DNA of 64,000 nucleotides from Chryseobacterium limigenitum (GCF_900114875.1 NZ_FPKW01000012.1:62001-126000); one strand, 5' to 3'; counted from the stretch's first letter, positions 17,353 to 26,607 are shown. A program made the numbers and translations. The notes: generated by a model not told the origin, from the sequence alone.

Positions 17353-18225
17353 TTATTTTTTCTTAAGATGTAATACTTTCAGTACTTTGTTGATTTTATA
17401 TTTCATTGTTCTTTTATAACCAAGTAATTTTATTCTTTCCATGAGTTGAAAGTTTTCGTACATGGTGGCTAAAAGGTTTTGTTTAAAAAATTCTCTTAAT
17501 AGATCTTTATCCGAAATAATTTGCTCGAATTTTATTATTGCCTTTGTCTTGTTTTCATACATGAAAAACTCGTTATTCGTCATGCCCGCCGAGCTCATTC
17601 TGTAAGCTAAAAGAGGTTCGTTGATATAATGCGTTTCAGGATTGTCTGCGTATGTCTGCAACCAGAAAGTCCAGTCTTCTTTTGCTCGAAGCTCTTCATC
17701 AAACTTATATTTTTCAACAATATCTTTAGAAAATATCGCACAATGGATAGGAATAGAAAAAGTATTATCCCATTTTAGCAATATTTCTCTTTGAGAAAAA
17801 TATTTTCCGTCCAATATGCAATGTGGAGGGAGATCTGTTTTTGTGGCGTCATCAAATCTTTTGAAATCGGTGATGACAACAGTATTATTTGGTCTATTTA
17901 TTTTTTGTACAGATTTTTCGAACTTGTCTTTGTATAAAAAATCATCACAATCCAAAAACTGAACAAAATCGCCGGTTATATTTTCAATGCCTTTATTTCT
18001 GGCAGAGCTTAGTCCGCCGTTTGGCTTTTTAATATATTTTATTCTGCTGTCTTTTTTCTGCCATTCTAATGATTTTTCTTCAGTATTGTCTGTACTGCCA
18101 TCATTTATAAGAATGCACTCCCAATTTTGATAGGTTTGATCAATTAAAGAATTAATACAATCATCCATAAAAACAGCTTGATTATAGCAAGGAACGATTA
18201 CCGATATTTTTATTGATTCATTCAT
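17353..18225 (-). CDS. Glycosyltransferase family 2
   Basis: 290 residues with a GT-A fold. The nucleotide-sugar-binding start SVIVPCYNQAVFMDDCINSL, the INDGSTDNT motif, GGLSSARNKGIE and the DxD-type metal site LDCDDFL are all present. It ends in a basic tail (INKVLKVLHLKKK), which suggests peripheral membrane association. It is the last gene of the nine-gene operon beginning with rocD, 13 bases after the gene before it. It probably adds a sugar to a lipid-linked surface glycan; donor and acceptor cannot be told from sequence. Confidence 0.9.
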   Translation of the reverse strand: MNESIKISVIVPCYNQAVFMDDCINSLIDQTYQNWECILINDGSTDNTEEKSLEWQKKDSRIKYIKKPNGGLSSARNKGIENITGDFVQFLDCDDFLYKDKFEKSVQKINRPNNTVVITDFKRFDDATKTDLPPHCILDGKYFSQREILLKWDNTFSIPIHCAIFSKDIVEKYKFDEELRAKEDWTFWLQTYADNPETHYINEPLLAYRMSSAGMTNNEFFMYENKTKAIIKFEQIISDKDLLREFFKQNLLATMYENFQLMERIKLLGYKRTMKYKINKVLKVLHLKKK

Positions 18226-18238
18226 GGTTTAGAAGAGT

Positions 18239-19219
18239 TTAGCCTGTTGTTATTTGTTTTATCCAGCTGCTGAAACCGTATTTTTTTACAATATCTTCAG
18301 AAAGTTCGTGATAAGGAGCCTTTAAAAATTGCTCAATATTTTTATAATTATCATTTTCTACGACAAATATATTATCAGGATGGTAAAAGTCATAATTTTT
18401 CACCATAATATTATCGGTTATTACTTTTTTCTTGTAATATATTCCTTCGAAGAAACGGATAGAAAGGCCATTGTGCAAAGGATCAACAAAATCTAAAAGG
18501 ATGTCGGAATTTTTTACAAATTCAAGATTTTCTTCAAAAGTTATTCTGTTTTGAATGTATTTTATCTTGTTATTTTTCTGTTCAGGTTCTTTGAAATATT
18601 GAATGAAAATTGACAGTTCTACGGGAAAACGAGATACCTGATCGATAAATTTATGAATCTTTTCTTCACGGCTTTTCCAATATAAACCGACAAAATACAA
18701 TAGAGGTTTTTCTGGATTGTAGACTTTTTGAGAAGGTGGTAAATGATCGAAATAAAAATTAGTAATAGATTTGATATTGTATTCTGACTCAACTTTTTCG
18801 AAGCAGAAAAAGGTGTCGAAAAGATTGAAATAGTTTTTCACTTCCGGGAACTTTTCAATTCCGTCCCATTGATAGGCAATGAGTTTTTTTGTTTTTTCCT
18901 TTAAATTTTTCACAAAAGAAATCGGGAAATTATCTGGTCGAATAACCAAAATGTAATCTAGTTTACCATCGATTTCTGAAAGACTTTTATTAAGTTCTGA
19001 AAGATTGTGCTGGTTGATGAGATTTTGCTTGTATTCTTTATTTCTAAGAATATTTTTAACGAAAAAATTTCTGATGCTTTGGTCTCCTTTATATCTAAAT
19101 TTTGGAAGTTTGTCCGTAATTAAATACGTGTCAAATCCTTTTTTTTCCAAATTATCTAAAAATAGTTTGGGAAAATCAGAATAATCGGGCATCACCAAAA
19201 GAAACCTTTCCTTTTTCAC
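18239..19219 (-). CDS. CgeB-like glycosyltransferase, paralogue of the gene at 21479
   Basis: 326 residues. It has a GT-B-like layout: N-terminal LLVMPDYSDFPKLFLDNLEKKG, a middle DYILVIRPDNFP, IAYQWDGIEKFP, and a C-terminal part LDFVDPLHNGLSIRFFEGI with KKVITDNIMVKNYDFYHPDNI. The same phrases recur in the 328-residue protein at 21479-22465 (GLSFRVFEAI, KKIITDNEAIKNYDFYNPNNI), so the two are paralogues in one operon. I place them near CgeB-type glycosyltransferases, with limited certainty. The start is GTG (19217-19219), five bases after the preceding gene's stop, which fits translational coupling. Confidence 0.75.
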   Translation of the reverse strand: MKKERFLLVMPDYSDFPKLFLDNLEKKGFDTYLITDKLPKFRYKGDQSIRNFFVKNILRNKEYKQNLINQHNLSELNKSLSEIDGKLDYILVIRPDNFPISFVKNLKEKTKKLIAYQWDGIEKFPEVKNYFNLFDTFFCFEKVESEYNIKSITNFYFDHLPPSQKVYNPEKPLLYFVGLYWKSREEKIHKFIDQVSRFPVELSIFIQYFKEPEQKNNKIKYIQNRITFEENLEFVKNSDILLDFVDPLHNGLSIRFFEGIYYKKKVITDNIMVKNYDFYHPDNIFVVENDNYKNIEQFLKAPYHELSEDIVKKYGFSSWIKQITTG

Positions 19220-19224
19220 TTTTT

Positions 19225-20268
19225 TTATTTTGAATTAAATATGCTGAAAAACAGTATTTTATACTGTTTTCTTAAACTGTTAACGGGATTATTAAAATAC
19301 TCTTTTTTTATTGAATCAACATCTTTTAAACTTACAGCATTAATATACTGAAAATACTTTTTTTCTATGTTTTTTAATTCAATTTGATCGCTAAACTTAG
19401 GATTTACTTCTTTGAAGGTTTCTTCCATTTGTTGAAGCGCTTCGTTTGAATAATTTGAATGATGTTTGTAATTTCCGATTATAATTTTCTTTAGATAAGA
19501 AATGTAATAGGCGATAATACTCTGATTCGGGTATTTTAAATAATAATTATCGTAAATGGTTTTAATAACACTTAAATATCCTAAAAGATTTTTATCACTG
19601 TTTTTTTTGGTAATAGATTGCGCATTATCAACAGTATAATGATAGGAAATTTCTGGCGTGAAGATTACGTTTTTTGCTTTAAACATTGTCTCGAAAAACC
19701 ACAGTTCATCTTCATGGTAAATTCCGCTTAAAAATTTTAAATAGTTTTCTTTTAAAAACTTAGCGTTGTATAATTTGTTCTGAGCAATTGGACTCAATCC
19801 TTCTGATATATTTTTTAATAGAACTTCAGAATTATTATTTGTTAAAATTTGCGGCTCTTTTGGATGAGGCAAATATGAGATTGTTTTTTTCTCTTCCCAA
19901 GAATAATTAGCAGTTTTTCCAACAATAATGTCTTCTTTTCCTGTGTATTTTGATAATAAAGACTCAATAGCTTTTGGAGGAAGAATATCATCACTGTCAC
20001 AGAAAAATATGAAATCTCCGGCAGCTTTTTCCAAACCGAAATTTCTTGTGTCAGAAAGACCCTTATTTTCCTGACTATATACGTGAAATCTCAAATCTGT
20101 AAACTTATTGATAATATCTAACGTATTGTCTGTGCTGCCATCATTGATGATGATACATTCAATATTAGAATAAGTTTGATTCCGGATGCTGTTAAGCACC
20201 TCTTTTACATAATAAGACGCATTATAACAGGGAACAATAATACTGACCAGAAAGTTGGAATTATTCAT
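19225..20268 (-). CDS. Glycosyltransferase family 2
   Basis: 347 residues. The GT-A core is clear: LVSIIVPCYNASYYVKEVLNSI, CIIINDGSTDNTLDII, KGLSDTRNFGLEKA, FFCDSDDILP (DxD-like). Residues beyond ~230 form an acceptor-side helical region unlike the other family 2 members here. It ends with RKQYKILFFSIFNSK, a possible membrane-contacting tail. It sits mid-operon with 19-base and 5-base gaps to its neighbours. Confidence 0.88.
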   Translation of the reverse strand: MNNSNFLVSIIVPCYNASYYVKEVLNSIRNQTYSNIECIIINDGSTDNTLDIINKFTDLRFHVYSQENKGLSDTRNFGLEKAAGDFIFFCDSDDILPPKAIESLLSKYTGKEDIIVGKTANYSWEEKKTISYLPHPKEPQILTNNNSEVLLKNISEGLSPIAQNKLYNAKFLKENYLKFLSGIYHEDELWFFETMFKAKNVIFTPEISYHYTVDNAQSITKKNSDKNLLGYLSVIKTIYDNYYLKYPNQSIIAYYISYLKKIIIGNYKHHSNYSNEALQQMEETFKEVNPKFSDQIELKNIEKKYFQYINAVSLKDVDSIKKEYFNNPVNSLRKQYKILFFSIFNSK

Positions 20269-20287
20269 GGGTGAAAATCTAAAGGGA

Positions 20288-21475
20288 TTAAATTTCTTTT
20301 AATGTTGCGCTTACTGCTTCCAAAGAAAATGGTTTCAGGCTGTCTATTGAATTATTTCTTAACGTATTCCATAATTCTTCATCGCAGTTTAGTCGAAGAA
20401 TAGCTTCTGCAAACATTTTTTCATTATTTGCGATCAATACATTTTTTTCATTGATCAGTTGCATGCCTTCCGCACCAATATCAGTCGTTACTACTGGAAA
20501 GAAATACTCAAAAGCCTGTCCGATTTTTCCTTTAACTCCTGCTCCAAATCTTAATGGAGCAACCATTATTTTTGAAGTCATAAAATACTCTTCAATACTT
20601 TCAACAAAGCCTAAGAATTTAAATTTCGGAAACTGTTTGATATCTAATTTATCTGCAACATTTCCAATTACACTTACTTCTAAAGCCGGATTTTCTTTCC
20701 AGACAAGAGGCATTATTTTCTCGTATAAAAATCTTACTGCGTCAATATTCGGCTCGTGAATCGAACCGATGAAAACAATTCCTTTACTTTCGTTGAAAGA
20801 TTTTCTTTCGGAAATATCAATTTTCGGGTAGTGAATATTTGAAATCGTGATGATTTTATTTTTATCCACATATTCACTCATTATCTCTTTCTCTTTGTCT
20901 GAAATTGCAATAATATAATCTAATTGTGGAGCAATTACAGTTTCAAGATGGAAGAAATGTTTGTAGTTTTTCTTTAAAGAGATGCGTGTAGGCTCTATCT
21001 CGATTGCTCTTTTATATCTTAAAAAATGAATATCTACCATATCATACATAAATTTTGTATTGGGTAGAATATTTTTCATTTTCTTATAAAATAAATTTAA
21101 TGCAAGCGGACCATTAAACCAAACATAATCAATATTTTTAAAAGCAGAAATAAAATTGTAGATACTATTATATTTCATATTTTCTACAAATACTATTATC
21201 TGATGTTGTTTGTAGAATTTCACATAAGAATCGTCCTCAAACATATTGGGAGCGAATAGAATGCAGTTGTAACCTAATTGTTTGTAGATCAAAATGATTT
21301 CCTTCAACCTGTTTGATCCGGAATCTTTATCATGAGTCGGGAAGTCCCTTGAAGCAAATAATATTGTTTTTTTTGATGAATCAAATAATTCTATGTTGAC
21401 AATATCATTGGTGTTTAGAGCTTTGAGTTTTTCTTTTCTTCTGAAATATTTTTTTATTTTCTTTAGGATTCCCAT
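20288..21475 (-). CDS. Glycosyltransferase family 4/1 (GT-B)
   Basis: 395 residues. A basic start (MGILKKIKKYFRRKEKLK) suggests membrane contact. ILFASRDFPTHDKDSGSNRL opens the N-terminal Rossmann domain. The C-terminal domain has IVFIGSIHEPNIDAVRFLYE, VSVIGNVADK, FLGFVESIEEYF and the donor-binding APLRFGAGVKGKIGQAFEYF, then VVTTDIGAEGM, typical of retaining GT4 enzymes. It is in the middle of the surface-glycan operon, 3 bases after the CgeB-like gene at 21479. Sugar specificity is unknown. Confidence 0.9.
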   Translation of the reverse strand: MGILKKIKKYFRRKEKLKALNTNDIVNIELFDSSKKTILFASRDFPTHDKDSGSNRLKEIILIYKQLGYNCILFAPNMFEDDSYVKFYKQHQIIVFVENMKYNSIYNFISAFKNIDYVWFNGPLALNLFYKKMKNILPNTKFMYDMVDIHFLRYKRAIEIEPTRISLKKNYKHFFHLETVIAPQLDYIIAISDKEKEIMSEYVDKNKIITISNIHYPKIDISERKSFNESKGIVFIGSIHEPNIDAVRFLYEKIMPLVWKENPALEVSVIGNVADKLDIKQFPKFKFLGFVESIEEYFMTSKIMVAPLRFGAGVKGKIGQAFEYFFPVVTTDIGAEGMQLINEKNVLIANNEKMFAEAILRLNCDEELWNTLRNNSIDSLKPFSLEAVSATLKEI

Positions 21476-21478
21476 TTG

Positions 21479-22465
21479 TTAGTTTTTATTTAATTCAAAA
21501 ACTCTGTCTGTCCAGTAATCAAGCGTATATTGATAATAAATATCCTCTGGAATTTTTTCGTAAGGCCTATTAAAGAAGTCTTTGTCAAGATTACTGCAGG
21601 TTTCATTTAAAACCAATATATTATTAGGATTATAAAAATCGTAATTTTTGATGGCTTCATTATCTGTAATAATTTTTTTATCTAAAGCTATAGCCTCAAA
21701 TACTCTGAAACTCAGTCCGCATTGGTTTTCGCGGGTCAGATCCAATAAAGCCTTTGAATTTTGATAATATTCCGGCAGCTTTTGATGAGATATTTTTTTG
21801 ATGCTGAAGATGATAGATAAATTTTCAGGAACAGTGGTAAACAGATTTTTGATTTGATGTTTCCAACCTTTTTTTCCTATGATCATGATCTGAAATTTCA
21901 GATTAAGATCTGTTAATCTTTTTGCAAGTGTTTTTATAAACGAAACCCTTTTGTTATCATATGAAGTGATATAAAAAAGATCCATTTCAGGTTTTTTTGT
22001 ATCATTTGAAAAGTGAGGAAGATAAATGTAATTTGTTAGTTTTTCAAATCCAAATTTATCAATATCAGCGATATCGAATGAGAATATTTTATCAAAAAGT
22101 TTTAATTTATTTTCATTCACAGGTACTCTGTCGAGACTGTCATAAAGATACGTAATGAGCCTGTCGGTATGGTCTTTTATTTTTTCTAAAGTAGATAGGC
22201 TGAATGTATCAGGATTTAAAACTAGAATCTGATCATAATGACCTTGTTCATCCAATGAATCCAGGACAAACTGCTGTCTTTTTTCTTTCTTTAGGTTTCT
22301 GTTGAAAAGAGTTTTGCTTAGGGCATTTGTAGCCCTTTCTCCAAAGTTAGAGTGAGTAATTGAAGCGATCTTAATATGATGAGCATTAATGCCTTTTGCG
22401 CTTAATGTCTCAACAATATATTGATCATATCCCCAGAAATCATAACTAATTATACAAATCTTCAT
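21479..22465 (-). CDS. CgeB-like glycosyltransferase, paralogue of the gene at 18239
   Basis: 328 residues counting from the ATG at 22465; a TTG one codon upstream is less likely. The order of motifs matches its paralogue: CIISYDFWGYDQYIVETLSAKG, YDQILVLNPDTF, LITYLYDSLDRVP, LFDKIFSFD, DLFYITSYDNKR, then the C-terminal LLDLTRENQCGLSFRVFEA and KKIITDNEAIKNYDFY. The family is assigned from the C-terminal pattern with moderate certainty. It is separated from its neighbours by 3 bases on both sides. Confidence 0.75.
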   Translation of the reverse strand: MKICIISYDFWGYDQYIVETLSAKGINAHHIKIASITHSNFGERATNALSKTLFNRNLKKEKRQQFVLDSLDEQGHYDQILVLNPDTFSLSTLEKIKDHTDRLITYLYDSLDRVPVNENKLKLFDKIFSFDIADIDKFGFEKLTNYIYLPHFSNDTKKPEMDLFYITSYDNKRVSFIKTLAKRLTDLNLKFQIMIIGKKGWKHQIKNLFTTVPENLSIIFSIKKISHQKLPEYYQNSKALLDLTRENQCGLSFRVFEAIALDKKIITDNEAIKNYDFYNPNNILVLNETCSNLDKDFFNRPYEKIPEDIYYQYTLDYWTDRVFELNKN

Positions 22466-22468
22466 CAA

Positions 22469-23215
22469 CTAATTTTGCTCTTTTTTTAATGATTCATAAG
22501 TTTCAAAAACACTTAATGACTGCAGGTAGGAAAGCTGATAGCCTTCTTTCCCGTCCAAAATTCCAAGCCTTATAATATAAGCCTTAAAAAACTTAAATGC
22601 CGTTTTAGCGTACTGAGCCAAAATACTATATTTCTTGCCCTGTATGGCTAATTCCTGTCCTTTTAAAACTCCGTAATGAATCATCTTTTGTTTATACGAC
22701 TCATAATCTGAAACGGAATAATGTAGCAGTTTATTTCTAAATTCTCCGATTGTACCGTTAACTTCTAAAGTTTCATGAACTTTTTTCCCTGCAACATACC
22801 TCGCCCTAGACCTTCTGAAAAGTCTGAAATTCTTATCTGTCTGAGTTCCTGAATAGTTGATAGGTTTTCCTGCGAAAAAGAATTTTCTGTAAAAATAGTA
22901 GGCATCTTTTTTATAGGGTCTGTTTAACTTTTCGATGATCTCGCTTCTAAGAAGAGGTGTAATCCTCTCATCACCATCCAAAAATAGTGCCCAATCGTTT
23001 TTAGCATTGTCTAAAGCTAAATTTCTTTGCTTTGTAAAGTCCTCAAAAGTATTTTGAATAATTTTCACATTTGGAAATGTTCTCGCAATCTCCAATGTTT
23101 TATCTGTACTAAATGAATCAACGATTACAATCTCGTCACAAAAATCAAAACATTCGAGTACTTCCCGAATGTTTTTCTCTTCGTTATACGTTATGATTAA
23201 GCCACTTATATTCAT
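22469..23215 (-). CDS. Glycosyltransferase family 2, WaaE/KdtX-like
   Basis: 248 residues. SGLIITYNEEKNIREVLECF, DEIVIVDSFSTDKT and FTKQRNLALDNAKNDWALFLDGDERI are the signature of the LPS-core beta-1,4-glucosyltransferase type (WaaE/KdtX). The DxD site is LDGDE. KVHETLEVNG is also typical of this group. A second, more distant member of the same type is at 24019-24807. It likely transfers a hexose to the lipid A-core or an analogous glycan (family knowledge; substrate not determined). Confidence 0.88.
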   Translation of the reverse strand: MNISGLIITYNEEKNIREVLECFDFCDEIVIVDSFSTDKTLEIARTFPNVKIIQNTFEDFTKQRNLALDNAKNDWALFLDGDERITPLLRSEIIEKLNRPYKKDAYYFYRKFFFAGKPINYSGTQTDKNFRLFRRSRARYVAGKKVHETLEVNGTIGEFRNKLLHYSVSDYESYKQKMIHYGVLKGQELAIQGKKYSILAQYAKTAFKFFKAYIIRLGILDGKEGYQLSYLQSLSVFETYESLKKEQN

Positions 23216-23257
23216 TATGATCTATTTTTGAAAAAGAAATATAAATTTAATATACTT

Positions 23258-24022
23258 CTAAAACAGTTTTAATCTACCAAAGATAAGTTTTAATTTGAAT
23301 TTTATTAACGATTCTTTGCCTTTTATATCTATTCTACAAAGCTCGTAAGGGTTGTTTGTAGGAAAATAATTCACTTTATTGCCTATTCTTAGTGCATAAT
23401 CAATTCCTAAATTTTTTAAAATTGAAAAGAGTTTTATTTTTTCAGGATTTTCTTTAGGATATTTTCCATAAGGATAAGCTAAAACAGGTGAATACTTTAT
23501 GTCTTGATCATTAAGGATCTGCATATTTTTTTTTAAATCTTTTTCAATTAAATCTGCGGGAATATTTCTAAAGTTTTCATGAACATGAGTATGAAGTGCT
23601 ATTTCAAAATATTTCTTATTTAAATTTCGAATATTTTCAAAAGTCATCATTTCATGATTTTGATAACCTTCCTGAATAAATTTTGTTGAAATAAATATTG
23701 TTGCTTTTAAATCATATTTTTCCAATAAAAAAGGTAAATAATCAAAATTATTTTTATAACCATCATCAAAGGTAAGAATTATACTTTTTTTTGCAGGAAG
23801 ATTTATTTCGGTAAAAAACTTGGAAGTATAATTTTTTTCCTTTAAATATTTAAATTGTTTTTCAAGGTTTTCCAGATCTACCGTAAGGTCATCATCAGTT
23901 TCTTTTTCTATCTGATGGTACATAAGAATTGTCAATCTGTTTTTCGGAAAAATAAACAAATAAAGTTGAAAATAGATAATTATGAAAATTATTAATGAAA
24001 ATAGGAACAAATATACGATCAT
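23258..24022 (-). CDS. Polysaccharide deacetylase family protein, membrane-anchored
   Basis: 254 residues. One N-terminal transmembrane helix (about 2-26, YLFLFSLIIFIIIYFQLYLF) is followed by a NodB-type domain: ILMYHQIEKE, the catalytic Asp motif ILTFDDGYKNNFDYL, metal-binding His in ALHTHVHENF, and LAYPYGKYPKENPEK. Such enzymes remove N- or O-acetyl groups from sugars, in or outside the inner membrane. Its start overlaps the stop of the upstream glycosyltransferase by 4 bases (ATGA), so the two are translationally coupled. A role in deacetylating a sugar added by its operon partners is an inference. Confidence 0.88.
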   Translation of the reverse strand: MIVYLFLFSLIIFIIIYFQLYLFIFPKNRLTILMYHQIEKETDDDLTVDLENLEKQFKYLKEKNYTSKFFTEINLPAKKSIILTFDDGYKNNFDYLPFLLEKYDLKATIFISTKFIQEGYQNHEMMTFENIRNLNKKYFEIALHTHVHENFRNIPADLIEKDLKKNMQILNDQDIKYSPVLAYPYGKYPKENPEKIKLFSILKNLGIDYALRIGNKVNYFPTNNPYELCRIDIKGKESLIKFKLKLIFGRLKLF

Positions 24023-24807
24023 GTTGCTTTAATATTCTTTTTTTCAAGTTCTACTAATCTAATTTTCTCTTTCAGCTTTATATATTTCAAAAATGTATAA
24101 TAAGACATGGTTTTAGCAATATAAAATCCTGCAAAGCCATCCAAAAAGCCAAGCTTAAAAATAAAAACTTTAACAAATTCAAAAATAGGACTTACAATAA
24201 TTTTAAAACGATTGATCTTTTTACCTTTTTCAAACATCTTCTCCGCCATCATATCAGAGTATCTGTTGACTTTTGTGACGTGATGATGAATGCTTTTGTA
24301 AGTGTAATGATTAATTTTTCCGTCTAAAGTCTCTGTTTTTTTATCATAAATTAGGAACTCATGAACTTTATCATCAGAGTATTTTGCGCAGTTTTTTCTG
24401 AATAGTCTTTCTCTGCAAACATCGCCCCAGCCTCCGAATTTTATTAAATGAATCCCAAGGTGATTATTAAATTTTGCTTTGTAAATACTACATTTATAAT
24501 TTTCTGAAACTGTGATTTTTTTGATTGAATTTTTTAAATCCTCATCTGGCACTTCATCTGCGTCCAGAAACAAAATCCATTCGTTAGAGCATAGACTAAG
24601 GGCATGGTTTTTTTGTTCGCCATACCCGTTAAACTTTTTCTCAAAGAATTTTACTTGGGGATATTTTTGAGTACAAATTTCTTTGGTCTTGTCTGTTGAA
24701 AAACTATCAACAACTATAATTTCATCTACTGTGTCTATAATTGAGTCTAAAAGTCTTACAATATTATCTTCTTCATTGTAAGTAATGACTGCGAGAGAAA
24801 GTGACAT
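24019..24807 (-). CDS. Glycosyltransferase family 2, WaaE/KdtX-like
   Basis: 262 residues. LAVITYNEEDNIVRLLDSI, DEIIVVDSFSTDKTKEIC, GYGEQKNHALSLCSNEWILF, LDADEVPDEDL (metal site) and KVHEFLIYD show the same class as the gene at 22469. The C-terminal ~70 residues are basic and hydrophobic (FVKVFIFKLGFLDGFAGFYI), consistent with membrane contact. It starts 2 bases after rocD stops and overlaps the deacetylase by 4 bases. Confidence 0.88.
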   Translation of the reverse strand: MSLSLAVITYNEEDNIVRLLDSIIDTVDEIIVVDSFSTDKTKEICTQKYPQVKFFEKKFNGYGEQKNHALSLCSNEWILFLDADEVPDEDLKNSIKKITVSENYKCSIYKAKFNNHLGIHLIKFGGWGDVCRERLFRKNCAKYSDDKVHEFLIYDKKTETLDGKINHYTYKSIHHHVTKVNRYSDMMAEKMFEKGKKINRFKIIVSPIFEFVKVFIFKLGFLDGFAGFYIAKTMSYYTFLKYIKLKEKIRLVELEKKNIKAT

Positions 24808-24809
24808 TT

Positions 24810-26057
24810 TTATTTAAATTCTAATATCGTTTTCTCAATAATTCTCACACAATCAAGTAATTGTTCTTCTGTAATTACCAATGGTGGAGCCAATCTGATG
24901 ATATTCCCGTGGGTAGGTTTTGCAAGTAATCCGTTTTCTTTTAACTGTAAACAAAGATTCCATGCAGTGGAGCTGTCCGGAGTATCATTAATCAAAATAG
25001 CATTTAATAAACCTTTTCCTCTTACTTTCGTAATCAAATCAGATTTTTCAATCAGTTTTTCAATTTCATTTCTGAATAATTGACCTAGTTCTTCTGCTCT
25101 TTCAGATAGCTTTTCATCAGCAACAACATCTAAAGCTGCCACTGCAACCGCACATGCAATCGGGTTTCCTCCGAATGTTGAACCGTGTTGTCCGGGCTTG
25201 ATAACATTCATGATCTCGTTATTTGCCAATACAGCAGACACAGGATACATTCCGCCGGAAAGTGCTTTTCCCAAAATTAAAATATCAGGCTGTACATCTT
25301 CATGGTGACAGGCGATTAATCTACCCGTTCTTGCGATACCTGTCTGTACTTCATCGGCAATGAAAAGGACATTGTATTTTTTACATAATTCAGAAGCATC
25401 TTTCAGGAAGTTTTCGTCCGGAACGTAAACTCCGGCTTCACCTTGAATTGGTTCAACCAAGAATGCAGCAATATTTTGAGCATCCTGAGTTAAAATTTCC
25501 TCTAAAGCTTTAATATCGTTGTACGGAATTTTAATAAATCCGGGAGTAAAAGGGCCATAATTCTGATTCGCGTCAGGATCATTTGAAAAAGAAACGATCG
25601 TTGTCGTTCTTCCATGAAAATTATTCTCACAAACAATGATCTTTGCAGCGTTTTCTGAGATTCCTTTTACTTCATAACTCCATTTTCTGGCTAATTTTAC
25701 GGCAGTCTCCACAGCTTCTGCTCCGGAATTCATGGGTAAAACTTTATCAAAACCGAAAAGGGTCGTAATTTTCTTTTCGTATTCCCCTAAGTTAGAATTG
25801 TAAAAAGCTCTTGACGTTAAAGCTAATTTCTTAGCCTGATTTACTAAAGCTTCAACAATTTTAGGGTGAGAATGTCCTTGATTTACAGCAGAATAAGCAG
25901 AAAGGAAATCATAATATTTCTTGCCTTCCACATCCCAAACGAAAACGCCTTCTCCGCGGTCTAAAACCACCGGAAGAGGGTGATAGTTGTGGGCACCATG
26001 TTTGTCTTCAAGGTCAATAAAATATTGTGAGTTTTTTGCTGTTTCTACTGTTGACAT
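24810..26057 (-). CDS. rocD: Ornithine aminotransferase
   Basis: PLP-dependent class III aminotransferase that converts ornithine and 2-oxoglutarate to glutamate semialdehyde and glutamate. 415 residues. Typical features: [95 protein letters not shown], the PLP lysine in [15 protein letters not shown], and [11 protein letters not shown]. It heads the surface-glycan operon and ends only 2 bases before a glycosyltransferase start. That link is unusual for an arginine/proline catabolic enzyme, so either shared transcription is incidental or it supplies an amine-linked precursor (speculative). Confidence 0.95.
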   Translation of the reverse strand: MSTVETAKNSQYFIDLEDKHGAHNYHPLPVVLDRGEGVFVWDVEGKKYYDFLSAYSAVNQGHSHPKIVEALVNQAKKLALTSRAFYNSNLGEYEKKITTLFGFDKVLPMNSGAEAVETAVKLARKWSYEVKGISENAAKIIVCENNFHGRTTTIVSFSNDPDANQNYGPFTPGFIKIPYNDIKALEEILTQDAQNIAAFLVEPIQGEAGVYVPDENFLKDASELCKKYNVLFIADEVQTGIARTGRLIACHHEDVQPDILILGKALSGGMYPVSAVLANNEIMNVIKPGQHGSTFGGNPIACAVAVAALDVVADEKLSERAEELGQLFRNEIEKLIEKSDLITKVRGKGLLNAILINDTPDSSTAWNLCLQLKENGLLAKPTHGNIIRLAPPLVITEEQLLDCVRIIEKTILEFK

Positions 26058-26074
26058 ATATTTTTGCTTTTGTA

Positions 26075-26082
26075 CAAAGTTA
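26075..26082 (-). promoter_or_regulatory. Promoter -7 box of the rocD-glycan operon
   Basis: Minus-strand TAACTTTG (TAnnTTTG), ending 17 bases before the rocD ATG. No -33 TTG at the usual spacing. No other promoter-like box was noticed inside the operon's short gaps. Confidence 0.45.
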
Positions 26083-26180
26083 GTGATTTATTTTAAAGTT
26101 GTGAATGTGATTTGAATGAGTAATAGTAAATAAATAGAATGTTTTTTTAATGAAATTTAAATGAATTTTATACCTGAAAA

Positions 26181-26345
26181 CTATTGATAAAGATGGTGAT
26201 GTACGTAAAAAATACAGGTTGGTAGAATTTCTTTCGATTTGATGATTTCTTCTAAAATATGATCTCTACCTATTTCAGGATATTCACTGTATTCACATTT
26301 TGCATAAGCATGCATTCTTTTGGATTTTTCAATTGATTTTTTCAC
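26181..26345 (-). CDS. Possible small protein, GTG start (54 aa)
   Basis: A 54-codon frame whose GTG overlaps the TGA of the upstream 51-codon frame (sequence GTGA on the minus strand). The product starts KKSIEKSKRMHAYAKCEYSE and ends CIFYVHHHLYQ, with a Cys/His-rich tail. An in-frame ATG lies 11 codons in. The coupling arrangement is the main support. No family was recognised, and it could be chance in AT-rich sequence. Confidence 0.35.
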   Translation of the reverse strand: MKKSIEKSKRMHAYAKCEYSEYPEIGRDHILEEIIKSKEILPTCIFYVHHHLYQ

Positions 26346-26497
26346 TTCTTTTTAAGCTTTCGGCTAAGTATTTTGATGATCGTTTTTTCCTGAGCCTGAA
26401 ACAAACTCCAGAGTCCGAAGAATACGATCAGTACTAAAAACCGTTTTATATTATTTTCTGCAGTTTGATTTAAAATTAAGTTGAAATAATCTTTCAT
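26342..26497 (-). CDS. Possible small membrane protein (51 aa)
   Basis: ATG at 26497. The product MKDYFNLILNQTAENNIKR is followed by one hydrophobic helix (FLVLIVFFGLWSLFQA) and a basic tail ending SRKLKKK. That is the profile of a small single-pass inner-membrane protein with the C-terminus in the cytoplasm. It stands alone between rocD and accC, with the downstream 54-codon frame overlapping its stop. Not recognised; supported only by its plausible composition and layout. Confidence 0.45.
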   Translation of the reverse strand: MKDYFNLILNQTAENNIKRFLVLIVFFGLWSLFQAQEKTIIKILSRKLKKK

Positions 26498-26557
26498 TAA
26501 GATTAATTGAATTAAAAATAACTCGCAATACCACAAATGAGTGATTTTAGAAATAAA

Positions 26558-26584
26558 AAAACTGCCTCAAAATGAGACAGTTTT
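26558..26584 (-). terminator. Terminator of accB-accC
   Basis: Stem AAAACTG-CTCA/TGAG-CAGTTTT with one mismatch and a 4-base loop, A/T flanked. It is 24 bases past the accC stop and could also act on + strand transcripts. Confidence 0.75.
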
Positions 26585-26607
26585 AAAGTTTTTATTTAAA
26601 AATAATC

